Positions 34,938 through 43,739 are shown, counted from the first letter of the stretch. The stretch: DNA of 64,000 bases from Rhizobium sp. BK376 (GCF_004341625.1 NZ_SLZG01000001.1:62001-126000), one strand, 5' to 3'. Made by a program: numbers and translations. Notes: generated from the letters alone by a model not told the origin.

Positions 34938-35399
34938 ATGGCTGAGCTAGATGCAATCGATCGTGCGATTTTGCGCACGCTTCAAAGCAATGCCCGCATC
35001 ACCAATGCCGATCTGGCGGCAAAGGTCGGCCTCTCCCCCTCCGCCTGTTCGCGGCGTCTCGACATACTGGAAAAGGACGGCACGATCGGAGGCTACCACG
35101 CTCGGCTTTCGCACAAGGCGCTGGACTACAAGATGATCGCCATCGTGCACATCTCGCTGTCGGGGCAGTTCGCAAAGACATTGTCGGAATTCGAAACCGC
35201 GGTGAAACGCTGTCCCAATGTCCTGGTCTGCTACCTGATGTCGGGAGAGTACGACTACATTCTGCGGGTGGCCGCCCGCGATCTGGAAGACTACGAGAGG
35301 ATCCACCGGGATTGGCTGTCGGCGCTGCCGCATGTGGTGAAGATCAATTCCAGTTTCGCGCTCCGGGAAATCATCGATCGGCCGAATGTCGGCCTCTGA
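34938..35399 (+). CDS. Lrp/AsnC-family regulator, probably of ald (AldR-like)
   Basis: Regulator of 153 residues. An N-terminal helix-turn-helix (DAIDRAILRTLQSNARITNA, LAAKVGLSPSACSRRLDILE) is joined to an AsnC-type ligand-binding domain (VLVCYLMSGEYDYILRVAAR). The genes are divergent from ald with a 150-base shared upstream region, the classic arrangement in which alanine or another amino acid controls dehydrogenase expression through this protein. ATG at 34938 is chosen because MAELDAIDRAIL is the family start; the frame is open to 34848. Confidence 0.92.
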   Translation: MAELDAIDRAILRTLQSNARITNADLAAKVGLSPSACSRRLDILEKDGTIGGYHARLSHKALDYKMIAIVHISLSGQFAKTLSEFETAVKRCPNVLVCYLMSGEYDYILRVAARDLEDYERIHRDWLSALPHVVKINSSFALREIIDRPNVGL

Positions 35400-35465
35400 C
35401 GCCTTGCAAGGCGCAGGGAATCCTGCCTAGCTCACGAGATTGGGAGTGAGGCGACTAAACAAGAA

Positions 35466-36350
35466 ATGGCGGCAAAGACCAAGGGGTATGTGTTTGTCCT
35501 GATGGCGCTGACCATCTTTTCGGCGCAGGACGGAATATCGAAGCATCTTGCCGGTGCCTACCCGCCGGTCTTCGTCGCGATGATCCGTTACTGGGCCTTC
35601 GCTGCTTTCGCTCTGCTGCTGACGGCGCGCGCTCGAGGCGGTTTTTCCTCGGCGATTCAGAGCAGGAAACCGTGGCTGCAGGTCGCGCGCGGGCTGTTAC
35701 TCGCAAGCCAGATCGTCACGACCATTACCTCCTTCGTCATCGTCGGCCTTGCGCATTCGCAGGCAATCTCCTGCGCCACGCCGCTGATCATCGCGCTGCT
35801 CTCCATGCCGCTGCTCGGTGAACAGGTGGGCTGGCGGCGCTGGACGGCTATATGCGTGGGCCTCGCCGGTGTACTCCTGATCCTGAAGCCGCAAGGCAAC
35901 GGCTTCTTCGACGTCAAAGCGCTGCTGCCCCTTTTCGCCGCTCTGCTCTTCGCCTTCTACGTTATCGCTACACGCCTCGTCAGCCGCTACGATTCTCCGA
36001 GTACGAGTTTCTTCTATACCGGCATTGTGGGGGCCGTTGCCATGAGCTTGATCGGCCCCTTCTATTGGACATGGCTTCAAGGGTGGGATTGGGCATGGAT
36101 GGCGATCGTCTGCGCGACCAGCATCACCAGCCATTACTTCCTGATCCGCGCGTATGATCTGCTCGACGCCTCTGCCGTGCAGCCACTCACTTATATCCAG
36201 CTCGTTTATGCCTCAATCATCGGCGTGACGGTTTTCGGCGAGACGCTCAACATCAACATGGTAATCGGATCGGTCATCGTCGTGGCTGCCGGCGCTTTCA
36301 CCGTATGGCGCGAACATGTAGTCGCGCGCGGGAAAGCCAGATCGGCCTGA
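35466..36350 (+). CDS. EamA/DMT-family transporter
   Basis: Inner-membrane transporter of 294 residues with about ten predicted helices in two EamA repeats. Recognisable pieces are the first helix VFVLMALTIFSAQDGISKHL, the AISCATPLIIALLSMPLLGE turn of repeat one and the QPLTYIQLVYASIIGVTVFG element of repeat two. Members export amino acids, nucleotides or other metabolites; the substrate cannot be read here. It lies 66 bases after the Lrp-family gene on the same strand, so it may be co-transcribed; amino-acid export would fit. Confidence 0.85.
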   Translation: MAAKTKGYVFVLMALTIFSAQDGISKHLAGAYPPVFVAMIRYWAFAAFALLLTARARGGFSSAIQSRKPWLQVARGLLLASQIVTTITSFVIVGLAHSQAISCATPLIIALLSMPLLGEQVGWRRWTAICVGLAGVLLILKPQGNGFFDVKALLPLFAALLFAFYVIATRLVSRYDSPSTSFFYTGIVGAVAMSLIGPFYWTWLQGWDWAWMAIVCATSITSHYFLIRAYDLLDASAVQPLTYIQLVYASIIGVTVFGETLNINMVIGSVIVVAAGAFTVWREHVVARGKARSA

Positions 36351-36470
36351 CCACTGGGCAGACCTGTGCCATTTCGACGAACCGATCCAATTTTACCGAT
36401 CGTCCTAAACGCGTTTCAACGGAAGCCTGATATTCATTTCGATGTACAACTCAGTCATCGGAACCAGGTC

Positions 36471-36830
36471 ATGCTGACGACTATTGCGCCAACCGCGCCA
36501 AACAATTCGAAACTGAACACGCGACGCTCTCAGCGTAGCCGCGCTCGCATCATGGGTAAGGTACATTACCTGACCAAAGCTGTGACAGGCCGCATCATCA
36601 ATATCTCGCCGATCGGCGTCGCGCTCGATCTGCAAACGCCGATCCATGCTGCGGCGGGAAGCAAGGTCCGTGTCGAATGCGACGATATCGGCGCTCTCGA
36701 CGGCATCATCCGCTGGACCCATAGCGGCCGGATCGGTATCGAATTCGATTCAAATTCGAATTCGGCGGCGCAGATCACTTCCTATTTCCGGTTTTTTCAC
36801 AAGGAGATAAAGCCGGTATTGAAGCGCTGA
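36471..36830 (+). CDS. PilZ-domain protein
   Basis: Protein of 119 residues consisting of one PilZ domain, the c-di-GMP receptor fold. The RRSQRSRARIMGKVHYL stretch stands where the RxxxR motif is expected, followed by INISPIGVALDLQTPI in place of the D/NxSxxG motif (N-I-S-P-I-G, intact), and IIRWTHSGRIGIEF. The binding residues appear present, so c-di-GMP binding is likely. ATG at 36471 is favoured; a GTG at 36366 would add 35 residues. A GGDEF protein occurs 6 kb away, but no functional link is shown. Confidence 0.8.
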   Translation: MLTTIAPTAPNNSKLNTRRSQRSRARIMGKVHYLTKAVTGRIINISPIGVALDLQTPIHAAAGSKVRVECDDIGALDGIIRWTHSGRIGIEFDSNSNSAAQITSYFRFFHKEIKPVLKR

Positions 36831-36952
36831 CAGCTAATACAGAATTGCGAGGGTTCCTTCGCAATACAACTGTCACTTAAGTGGTGCACTCCTTCCGAAA
36901 TAATCCTAGTCTCCCTCGCGTTGAGGTAGACGATTATTCGAGGAGTGCCCCA

Positions 36953-38941
36953 ATGTCTTCTATTTTAGATTTGCCCGCCATGTCCCGCCGCTCCCTGCTG
37001 CAAGGTCTCGGCGCCACTGCCGCTCTGGTCATGCTGCACCCGTTCGCAGCCCGCGCCGCCGCCAACCAGGCGCATCTGCGGCTGATGGAAACGACGGATA
37101 TTCACGTCAACGTCTTCCCATACGACTATTACGCGGACAAGCCGAACGACACGATGGGCCTGACGCGCACCGCGACGATCATCGACAATATCCGCTCTGA
37201 GGCCACCAACTCGCTGCTGATCGACAATGGCGACGTGCTGCAGGGCAACCCGATGGGCGACTACATGGCCTATCAGCATGGCATGAAGGATGGCGACGTC
37301 CATCCCGTCATCAGGGCGATGAACACGCTCGGCTACGAAGTTGGCACGCTCGGAAACCACGAATTCAACTACGGCCTTGATTTCATGTTCAAGGTGCTCG
37401 GCGGCGCAAACTTCCCCTTCGTCTGCGCCAACCTGACGCGCGGCCAGCTCGCTGCCGATCCGAAGGACGACCAGCTATTCTTCAAGCCCTACCTCATCCT
37501 TGAAAAGAAGATCAAGGACGGCGCCGGCAACGAGAACACGATCAAGATCGGCTTCATCGGCTTCGTGCCGCCGCAAATCATGCTCTGGGATATCAAGAAC
37601 CTTGAAGGCAAGGCGCAGACCCGCGACATCGTCGAGGCCGCCAAGGCCTGGGTTCCGGTCATGAAGGAAGAAGGCGCCGACATCGTCATCGCCCTTTCCC
37701 ACTCCGGCATCGACGGCTCCGGCCCTGCCGACAAGATGGAAAATGCCTCGCTATACGTCGCAGCCGTCGACGGCATCGACGCGATCTTCACCGGCCACCA
37801 GCACCTGGTCTTCCCCGGCCCGAAGACATGGGACGGCATCAAGGGCGCCGATCCGGTCAAGGGCACGCTGCAGGGCAAGCCAGCTGTCATGGCAGGCTTC
37901 TGGGGCTCGCATCTCGGGCTGATCGACCTTCTGCTCGAAAAGGACGGCAAGAGCTGGAAGATCGTCGACTTCACCTCGGAAGCCCGGCCGATCTACCATC
38001 GTGACGCCAACAAGAAGATCGTCGCCGACGTCGCCGACAAGAAGGAAGTCGCCGACGCCGCCAAGACCGAGCATGAAGCAACGCTCGCCTATGTCCGCAC
38101 CCCCGTCGGCAAGACCTCGGCACCGCTCTATTCCTACTTCGCGCTGGTTGCCGACGATCCGTCGGTTCAGGTCGTGTCGCAGGCGCAGACCTGGTACATC
38201 AAGGACATGCTGAAGGAGACGCAGTACAAGGATCTGCCGATCCTGTCGGCAGCGGCTCCCTTCAAGTGCGGCGGCCGCAACGGCGTCGACTACTACACCG
38301 ACGTTCCGGCCGGCAATATCGCCATCAAGAACTGCGCCGACCTTTACCTCTATCCGAACACCGTTCAGGCCGTGGTCATCAACGGCGCGCAGGTCAAGAA
38401 CTGGCTGGAAATGTCGGCCGCCATGTTCAACCAGATCCCGGCAGGTTCCAAGGACGCGCCGCTGCTCAACGACAGCTTCCCGTCCTTCAACTTCGACGTC
38501 ATCGACGGCGTCACCTATCAGATCGACCTGTCGCAGCCGCGCCGCTTCAGCGATGACGGCAAGGTGGCCAATGCCGATTCGAACCGCATCCAGAATCTTC
38601 AGTTCGAAGGCAAGCCGATTGATCCGGCACAGAAATTCCTCGTTGTCAGCAACAACTACCGCGCTGGCGGCGGTGGCAACTTCCCGGAAATCGCAGCCGA
38701 CAAGGTCGTCTATCAGGCTCCGGACACCAACCGCGACGTGATCGTTCGTTATGTCCACGACCAGGGCACGATCAACCCGACCGCCGACGGCAACTGGACC
38801 TTCAAGCCGATGCCGGGCACGACTGTTGTCTTCGAAAGCTCGCCCAAGGCCAAGGATTTCATCGCCGACGTCAAGACGGTTAAGATCGAGGACGCCGGTG
38901 AAGGCGCCGAGGGCTTCCACAAATTCCGTCTGGTGCTTTGA
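36953..38941 (+). CDS. cpdB: 2',3'-cyclic-nucleotide 2'-phosphodiesterase/3'-nucleotidase
   Basis: Periplasmic bifunctional enzyme of 662 residues that hydrolyses 2',3'-cyclic nucleotides and 3'-nucleotides to nucleoside and phosphate. Metallophosphatase motifs: TTDIHVNVFPYDYYAD, GNHEFNYGLDF, SHSGIDGSG and FTGHQHLVFPG; the C-terminal 5'-nucleotidase domain includes KCGGRNGVDYYTDVPAGNI and VVSNNYRAGGGGNFPE. The N-terminus has a twin-arginine signal, MSRRSLLQGLGATAALVML, so it is probably exported folded by Tat. AGGAG lies before the ATG at 36953. A strong terminator follows. Confidence 0.93.
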   Translation: MSSILDLPAMSRRSLLQGLGATAALVMLHPFAARAAANQAHLRLMETTDIHVNVFPYDYYADKPNDTMGLTRTATIIDNIRSEATNSLLIDNGDVLQGNPMGDYMAYQHGMKDGDVHPVIRAMNTLGYEVGTLGNHEFNYGLDFMFKVLGGANFPFVCANLTRGQLAADPKDDQLFFKPYLILEKKIKDGAGNENTIKIGFIGFVPPQIMLWDIKNLEGKAQTRDIVEAAKAWVPVMKEEGADIVIALSHSGIDGSGPADKMENASLYVAAVDGIDAIFTGHQHLVFPGPKTWDGIKGADPVKGTLQGKPAVMAGFWGSHLGLIDLLLEKDGKSWKIVDFTSEARPIYHRDANKKIVADVADKKEVADAAKTEHEATLAYVRTPVGKTSAPLYSYFALVADDPSVQVVSQAQTWYIKDMLKETQYKDLPILSAAAPFKCGGRNGVDYYTDVPAGNIAIKNCADLYLYPNTVQAVVINGAQVKNWLEMSAAMFNQIPAGSKDAPLLNDSFPSFNFDVIDGVTYQIDLSQPRRFSDDGKVANADSNRIQNLQFEGKPIDPAQKFLVVSNNYRAGGGGNFPEIAADKVVYQAPDTNRDVIVRYVHDQGTINPTADGNWTFKPMPGTTVVFESSPKAKDFIADVKTVKIEDAGEGAEGFHKFRLVL

Positions 38942-38962
38942 TCGTACCAGCCGCAACAAAGG

Positions 38963-38989
38963 AAAATGGGCGCCTCGGCGCCCATTTTT
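38963..38989 (+). terminator. Terminator of cpdB
   Basis: Stem AAATGGGCGCC/GGCGCCCATTT with a two-base loop, followed by TTC; it sits just past the cpdB stop and faces the converging lysR gene. Confidence 0.85.
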
Positions 38990-39017
38990 CATTCTGCTGC
39001 ATTTTTCATTCTGCTGC
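38984..39017. repeat. Perfect 17-bp tandem duplication at the lysR 3' end
   Basis: The 17-mer ATTTTTCATTCTGCTGC occurs twice in a row (38984-39000, 39001-39017). The second copy contains the stop codon of the LysR gene and the first overlaps the cpdB terminator tail. Confidence 0.9.
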
Positions 39018-39980
39018 GATCGCCGCTGCCGGTCGCCTCAACTCGCCAGCCGCAAGCATGGTCTTGAAGTCGGCGTGGTTCGGGCAACCGGATAGCTTGG
39101 TTGCGAATGCGTCGATCATCCAGGCTGCAGCAGGGCCGGGAGGAGCCGACAGCCTTCTCATCGCATAAATCGGATACTCACCCTGCTCATAGGCATCGAG
39201 ATCGAGCTGGACCAGCCGTCCCTTCTGCAGATCGTCATACATTACCGAAACCGGCAGGCCGCCCCAGCCGAGGCCACCGCGGATGAGATGATGCTTTGTC
39301 GCGATATCGCTGACATGCCAGGTTTTATAGGAAAGCACGTTGAAGGTGCGGCCATTGGTCAAGCCCGACGCGTCGGTCACGACAAGCTGCGTTTCGTCGC
39401 GGACATCGGCAAGCGTGAGCGGTCTCTTGATCTTCGCGAGCGGATGGCCGGGCGCGGCCACCGGCATCATGAAGGAATGGCCGATACGTTCGGTGACAAG
39501 GGAATCGTCCTGGCGAAGAAGCGCGCCACCGATGCCAATCGTCGCCTTGCCGCTCAGAACCTGATTCATCACTTCGCCAAGCTCGCCGACATCAAGCCGC
39601 AGCGAAACTGACGGAAACCGATTGCGGAATTCGTTCAGCACGTCGACCATGGCGTCTATCGGCACCATGACGCTTATGGCAACCGCGACTTCAGCCTCGA
39701 GCCCGTCCTTGAGCCCCTTCACGCGGGCGCGCATGACCTCGAGATCGGAAAGTATGCGGCGCGCATCCTCAAGGAGCGCTCTGCCCGCTTCGGTCAATTT
39801 CGGCTGGCGTGCGCCCGAGCGTTCGAAAAGCGGAACTTCGACCTGCGCCTCGAGATTGGCAATCGTGTAGCTGATGACCGATTGGGCGCGGTTAAGCAAT
39901 CGCGAGGCTGCCGAGAAGCTGCCAGTCTCGGCAACGGTCATGAAAACCTGCAATTGGTCCAGTGTTGGGTTGGGAACCAT
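39006..39980 (-). CDS. LysR-family transcriptional regulator
   Basis: Regulator of 324 residues. N-terminal winged helix-turn-helix: LDQLQVFMTVAETGSFSAAS, RLLNRAQSVISYTIANLEAQ; then the effector-binding domain (VSLRLDVGELGEVMNQVLSG, GRTFNVLSYKTWHVSDI). It is transcribed divergently from the azoreductase gene with a 136-base gap containing a TATC-N11-GATA LysR-type box, so it very likely controls that gene. The inducer is unknown; quinones or azo/nitro compounds would fit the target. Confidence 0.92.
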   Translation of the reverse strand: MVPNPTLDQLQVFMTVAETGSFSAASRLLNRAQSVISYTIANLEAQVEVPLFERSGARQPKLTEAGRALLEDARRILSDLEVMRARVKGLKDGLEAEVAVAISVMVPIDAMVDVLNEFRNRFPSVSLRLDVGELGEVMNQVLSGKATIGIGGALLRQDDSLVTERIGHSFMMPVAAPGHPLAKIKRPLTLADVRDETQLVVTDASGLTNGRTFNVLSYKTWHVSDIATKHHLIRGGLGWGGLPVSVMYDDLQKGRLVQLDLDAYEQGEYPIYAMRRLSAPPGPAAAWMIDAFATKLSGCPNHADFKTMLAAGELRRPAAAIAAE

Positions 39981-40015
39981 GCTCTATCCATTCCATCGAT
40001 AATTTCGATCCATAT

Positions 40016-40034
40016 TATCACAGTTTTTTCGATA
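40016..40034. promoter_or_regulatory. LysR-type operator in the lysR-azoR gap
   Basis: TATC, exactly 11 bases, GATA (40016-40034), the T-N11-A dyad bound by LysR regulators. A second dyad ATCGA-TAATT-TCGAT lies at 39995-40009. Both are between the divergent genes. Confidence 0.6.
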
Positions 40035-40116
40035 GTCATGCAAGCCTATTTCTTACTTCGAAAGGCGGCCGATTCCCTGCTTCGGTCGACTAACCCATTC
40101 GAAAGGAACAGGTTTC

Positions 40117-40734
40117 ATGTCCTCCATTCTTCTTTTGACTTCCAGCCCCCGCGCTGAATCGCTCTCCACCACCATCGCTGTGGAACTCGCCGAGAAGCTC
40201 AAGGCGCAAAACCCCGGTAACACGCTGGTCCGCCGCGATCTCGCAGCTTCGCCGCTGCCGCATATCAACGAAGCCTTCACGACCGCGATCCGCAAGCCGG
40301 CCGACGCTCACAGCGCCGAAGAAGCTGCCGCATCGAAGGCATCCGACGCTCTGGTCGACGAGCTGCTGGCCGCTGATACGCTGGTGATCGGCACCGGCCT
40401 TATCAACTTCAACATCTATTCCTCGCTGAAGGCTTGGATCGACCACGTCGTGCGCGCCGGCCGCACCTTCTCCTACACCGAGAACGGTCCTGTTGGCCTT
40501 GCCAAGGGCAAGAAGGCTTACATCGTTCTGGCTTCCGGCGGCGTATATTCCGAAGGCAGCCCGGCTGCGGCACTGAACCATGCCGTTCCGTACCTGAAGT
40601 GGATCCTGACCTTCATCGGCATCACCGATGTTGAAACCGTCTATGTCGAAGGCCTTGCCATGGGTCCGGAAGCTGCCGAAAAGGCAATCGTTGCCGCCAA
40701 GGCTCGTACCGAAGAACTCGCTCGCGCCGCTTAA
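40117..40734 (+). CDS. azoR: FMN-dependent NADH-azoreductase
   Basis: Flavodoxin-like reductase of 205 residues, AzoR family, which reduces quinones and azo compounds with NADH. It opens SSILLLTSSPRAESLSTTIA (FMN phosphate loop), then LVIGTGLINFNIYSSLKAWI, which holds the family's P-x-Y-N-F-like flavin contact in altered form, and AYIVLASGGVYSEGSPAAAL. Here the usual PMYNF is INFNI, a small variation. Divergent LysR regulator; strong terminator downstream. Confidence 0.9.
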   Translation: MSSILLLTSSPRAESLSTTIAVELAEKLKAQNPGNTLVRRDLAASPLPHINEAFTTAIRKPADAHSAEEAAASKASDALVDELLAADTLVIGTGLINFNIYSSLKAWIDHVVRAGRTFSYTENGPVGLAKGKKAYIVLASGGVYSEGSPAAALNHAVPYLKWILTFIGITDVETVYVEGLAMGPEAAEKAIVAAKARTEELARAA

Positions 40735-40757
40735 GCCCCCAGGGGACGCTGAGCTTG

Positions 40758-40786
40758 AAACGGTCGGCATTCGCCGGCCGTTTTTT
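40758..40786 (+). terminator. Terminator of azoR
   Basis: Stem ACGGTCGGC/GCCGGCCGT with one G-U pair and a TTTTTT tail. The tail overlaps the stop codon of the converging tetR gene. Confidence 0.85.
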
Positions 40787-41375
40787 ATGCGTCTGACTTC
40801 GTTGGCACCATATCCTGCAGCATGGTGGTCACCGATTTCAGAATTTCTTCCGACAGTGCCGGATCGGTGGCGATCCGCGCAAAACCAACGGCGCCTGCCA
40901 TCGCGGAAAGCGTAAGGATTGCCTTGCTGCGCGCCGCCACGCTGTCCTTGCCGCCCAGGCGGTCTGCCATCACATCGATGTTGATCTTCATGCGTTCGGT
41001 GGCAATCTCGCGCGTCTTCGCATCGCTTCGAGCGAGCTCCCCATTGAGAGCGCCGAAAGCGCATCCTTCGCCGGGATCATCGCGATGCCGGGTGCTCAAA
41101 TAGGAAGCGATATAGTCCGCCGCCCCGACCTCCACCGGCGTTATTCCCTTCTCGGCCAGCCGCTTTTCCCAGCCGCGGAATGCCGCATCCATTGCCTCTG
41201 CCACCAGCTCGTCGCGGGAGGCAAAATGCTTGTAGAAGCCGCCGACGGTGAGGCCGGCCTCCTTCATCAGATCGGCAACGCCGACGCCTTCCAGCCCTTC
41301 CTCGCGCAGCCGCTTGGCGGCGATCTCGACGATGCGTTCGTGGGTGCGCTGCTTTTCGACTTGGGAATGTCCCAT
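40785..41375 (-). CDS. TetR-family repressor
   Basis: Regulator of 196 residues with an N-terminal TetR helix-turn-helix (RIVEIAAKRLREEGLEGVGV, DLMKEAGLTVGGFYKHFASR) and a helical ligand domain ending LKSVTTMLQDMVPTKSDA. It is divergent from an SDR gene; the 105-base gap holds an inverted repeat GGATTA-CAATCA-TAATCC and a repeated CAATCATAATCC, likely its operators. The start ATG at 41375 follows GGAG. The long open frame continuing to 42356 is antisense to the SDR gene and not real. The subfamily resembles AcrR/NemR-like repressors of oxidoreductase genes. Confidence 0.9.
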   Translation of the reverse strand: MGHSQVEKQRTHERIVEIAAKRLREEGLEGVGVADLMKEAGLTVGGFYKHFASRDELVAEAMDAAFRGWEKRLAEKGITPVEVGAADYIASYLSTRHRDDPGEGCAFGALNGELARSDAKTREIATERMKINIDVMADRLGGKDSVAARSKAILTLSAMAGAVGFARIATDPALSEEILKSVTTMLQDMVPTKSDA

Positions 41376-41406
41376 CACAAAACTCCGTCCAGACCTTGAC
41401 AAATGT

Positions 41407-41449
41407 GGATTACAATCATAATCCCTATTCTGGAAAGCAATCATAATCC
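41407..41449. promoter_or_regulatory. TetR operator region
   Basis: An 18-bp palindrome, GGATTA-CAATCA-TAATCC, at 41407-41424 and a direct copy of its right part, CAATCATAATCC, at 41438-41449, 25 bases on. Both lie between tetR and the SDR gene they presumably control. Confidence 0.65.
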
Positions 41450-41480
41450 AGATTGCCGATTTTTCCAAGAGGACACGACA

Positions 41481-42254
41481 ATGCGCTTGAAGAACAAAGT
41501 AGCCATCATCACCGGCGGAAACAGCGGCATCGGCTTTGCCACCGCCCGCGTCTTCCTGAACGAAGGCGCCAAAGTCGCCATCACCGGCCGCAATCCGAAG
41601 ACACTCGCCGAAGCGGCGGAGGCCCTGGGCGGCGGCGTGCTGACATTGCAGGTTGATGTCAACGACGCAAAGGCCATGGAAGACGCGTTTGCCAAGGCGA
41701 CCGCCGAACTCGGTAAGCTTGATATCGTTTTTGCCAATGCCGGCATTCCCGGCGCGACGCCGCTTGGGCAGACCTCTGTCGAGGCCTTCGAAGCGATCGT
41801 GCGGACCAATTTCACCGCGGTGTTCTTTACGGTTCAGGCCGCTCTTCCCCACCTCAACGACAATGCATCCGTCATCCTGAACGGCTCGGTCCATGCAGTG
41901 CTCGGCATTCCCGGCTACTCGGCCTATGCCGGAACGAAGGGCGCCGTGCGCGCGATGACTCGCAACCTCGCCTCGGAACTCGCGCCGCGGGGCATCCGCG
42001 TCAATCAGGTAACGCCGGGCGGCACGCGCACGCCCATCTGGAATCCTTCCGCGCCGACGAGAGAAGAGATGGATGCGCTGGAAGCGCGGATCGGTGGCCT
42101 CAGCCCACTTGGACGCATGAGTGAAGCGGACGAGATCGCAAAGGCCGCGCTCTACCTCGCCTCCGACGATTCGCTCAATGTCAGCGGCATCGAAATCACG
42201 GTCGATGGCGGCGCGACGGGCGCTCCTTCGGGCGCAAAGATTTTCCGCCAGTGA
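41481..42254 (+). CDS. SDR-family oxidoreductase under TetR control
   Basis: Classical short-chain dehydrogenase of 257 residues. Cofactor motif TGGNSGIGFATARVF, structural NAG in FANAGIPGATP, catalytic Ser-Tyr-Lys in LNGSVHAVLGIPGYSAYAGT with KGAVRAMTRN, and the PGG-T turn QVTPGGTRTPIW. It begins MRLKNKVAIITGGNSG at 41481 after AGAGGA. Substrate unknown. Divergent TetR and the operator repeats suggest induction by a small molecule. Confidence 0.9.
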   Translation: MRLKNKVAIITGGNSGIGFATARVFLNEGAKVAITGRNPKTLAEAAEALGGGVLTLQVDVNDAKAMEDAFAKATAELGKLDIVFANAGIPGATPLGQTSVEAFEAIVRTNFTAVFFTVQAALPHLNDNASVILNGSVHAVLGIPGYSAYAGTKGAVRAMTRNLASELAPRGIRVNQVTPGGTRTPIWNPSAPTREEMDALEARIGGLSPLGRMSEADEIAKAALYLASDDSLNVSGIEITVDGGATGAPSGAKIFRQ

Positions 42255-42276
42255 GATAGCTGCATTATCAGGATTG

Positions 42277-42303
42277 AAGGCCGCCCAAAAGGCGGCCTTT
42301 TCC
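42277..42303. terminator. Bidirectional terminator between SDR and GGDEF genes
   Basis: Stem AAGGCCGCC/GGCGGCCTT with loop CAAAA, T run on the plus strand and A-rich start for the reverse strand. It serves two converging genes. Confidence 0.85.
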
Positions 42304-42304
42304 T

Positions 42305-43576
42305 TCAGGCGGCGGCCACCTTGCCATTCTGCCCGACGACGCAATTGCGGCCGCACTTCTTGGCCTGATAAAGCCGGTCATCAGCCACCGCCAGCAGGCC
42401 GTTGAAACTGACTGAATCAGGCCCCAGCGTTGCGACGCCAATGCTGACGGTGATGGGTTGACCTTCGAGATTGCGCACCGTACCGGCGACCTGCCAGCGA
42501 AGATGCTCGGCGAGCAGCAGGCCTTCGGCATGATTGGTGCGCGGGCAGAGAACCACGAACTCCTCGCCGCCAAAACGGAACAGGCGATCGGTCGGGCGCA
42601 AGACAGTTGCAAACTGGCTGGCGACTGCTTTCAACACTTCGTCGCCTTCCAGATGACCGAAGCGGTCGTTGACGTCCTTGAAATTGTCCGCGTCCAGAAG
42701 AAGCACAGTCATTGTCTCTTCGCGTTCCAAGCTATCGCGCACGAGCTGAGGTCCATCCAGTTCCATGCTGTTGCGATCGAGAACGCCGGTCAGCGTGTCA
42801 CGGCCGCTCCGCGACAGAAGATCCTGGTAGCGCTCGCGAAATGTAAGGTCGTTGAACACATCGCTGATCGAGCGCTGGGCTAGCGTGGCCCCGTGTCGCC
42901 GCACTGCGAACTGGTAAGCGGCGAAAAGCCCCGAATAGATGCAGACGGACAGCATCTTCGCAAGCCAGCCACCCCAGAAGACAGACAAGGGTACGCCGAC
43001 GAAATAGTGAAGGACCGCAAAGAATCCGACCTGGTCAAAGGTCAAGAGCGCCAAGCCGGAGAGCATGAACCGCAGCACCACCCATCGCTGGATGAAACGC
43101 CCGAGCTTCTCGTAGAGCAGGATGATGCCGAGTGAATCGATATAGAGCAGCGCCGTGCCCCAGATCATCAGCCAGCCCATTTCGTTGAGGAAGCCAAAAT
43201 CGGCCCCGCGACCGCCGGTCAGGTCGACTGGAATATGGAGCTGGAGGAACCATGCAATGCCGACGGTCATCAGATTGCCGAGGAACAGACCGTAGATCGG
43301 CTGGCGCACCGTTGCTGCATCTTCCTTCAGATACAGCATCAGGATCATCATCAACTTGCCGGCAAAAAAGACAGACGAACCGGGCGACACAATGCCGAAA
43401 GGCAATGCGACGTAGAAGACCGCGGCCAGATAGGTCTCCATGAAATGCATGACGCCGAGCGCAGTCAGGAAGACGCCGAGCCCAATACGATGTCTGAAAT
43501 GCAGCAGCGTGACCATGATCGCGAAATAGGCGATCGCTTCCACGACGAACAAAGCCAGATTGAGCCTTTCTATCAC
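42305..43576 (-). CDS. Membrane-bound diguanylate cyclase (GGDEF)
   Basis: Protein of 423 residues. The N-terminal half has about seven predicted membrane helices forming an integral sensory domain; the C-terminal half is a GGDEF domain that should make c-di-GMP. The signature is GGEEF at residues 336-340, active form, and an I-site RPTD lies exactly five residues before it (327-330), so product inhibition is expected. Preceding motifs RDTLTGVLDRNSM and LLDADNFKDVNDRFGHLEGD are complete. No EAL domain. The signal sensed is unknown. The only other c-di-GMP protein in view is the PilZ protein at 36471. Confidence 0.93.
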   Translation of the reverse strand: MIERLNLALFVVEAIAYFAIMVTLLHFRHRIGLGVFLTALGVMHFMETYLAAVFYVALPFGIVSPGSSVFFAGKLMMILMLYLKEDAATVRQPIYGLFLGNLMTVGIAWFLQLHIPVDLTGGRGADFGFLNEMGWLMIWGTALLYIDSLGIILLYEKLGRFIQRWVVLRFMLSGLALLTFDQVGFFAVLHYFVGVPLSVFWGGWLAKMLSVCIYSGLFAAYQFAVRRHGATLAQRSISDVFNDLTFRERYQDLLSRSGRDTLTGVLDRNSMELDGPQLVRDSLEREETMTVLLLDADNFKDVNDRFGHLEGDEVLKAVASQFATVLRPTDRLFRFGGEEFVVLCPRTNHAEGLLLAEHLRWQVAGTVRNLEGQPITVSIGVATLGPDSVSFNGLLAVADDRLYQAKKCGRNCVVGQNGKVAAA

Positions 43577-43718
43577 ACTGCCCGATCCCGTCCCGGTGCT
43601 CTATCATATCGCGCCGGCATATGAATAAACGCTAGGTGCTCGTTTAGGCCCTCCCAAACTTGAACAAGCGCGGCCTCTGGTTCCTTTAGGGCGAGTGCTA
43701 GTCGACGCAATACAACCG

Positions 43719-43739
43719 ACCCCTGAAAACCATGGGGTC
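43719..43739 (-). terminator. Possible terminator after the HlyU-like gene
   Basis: Inverted repeat GACCCC/GGGGTC (43719-43724, 43734-43739) in the otherwise empty 43577-43869 gap. The T tail on the minus strand is weak (GGTTGTATT). Confidence 0.4.
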
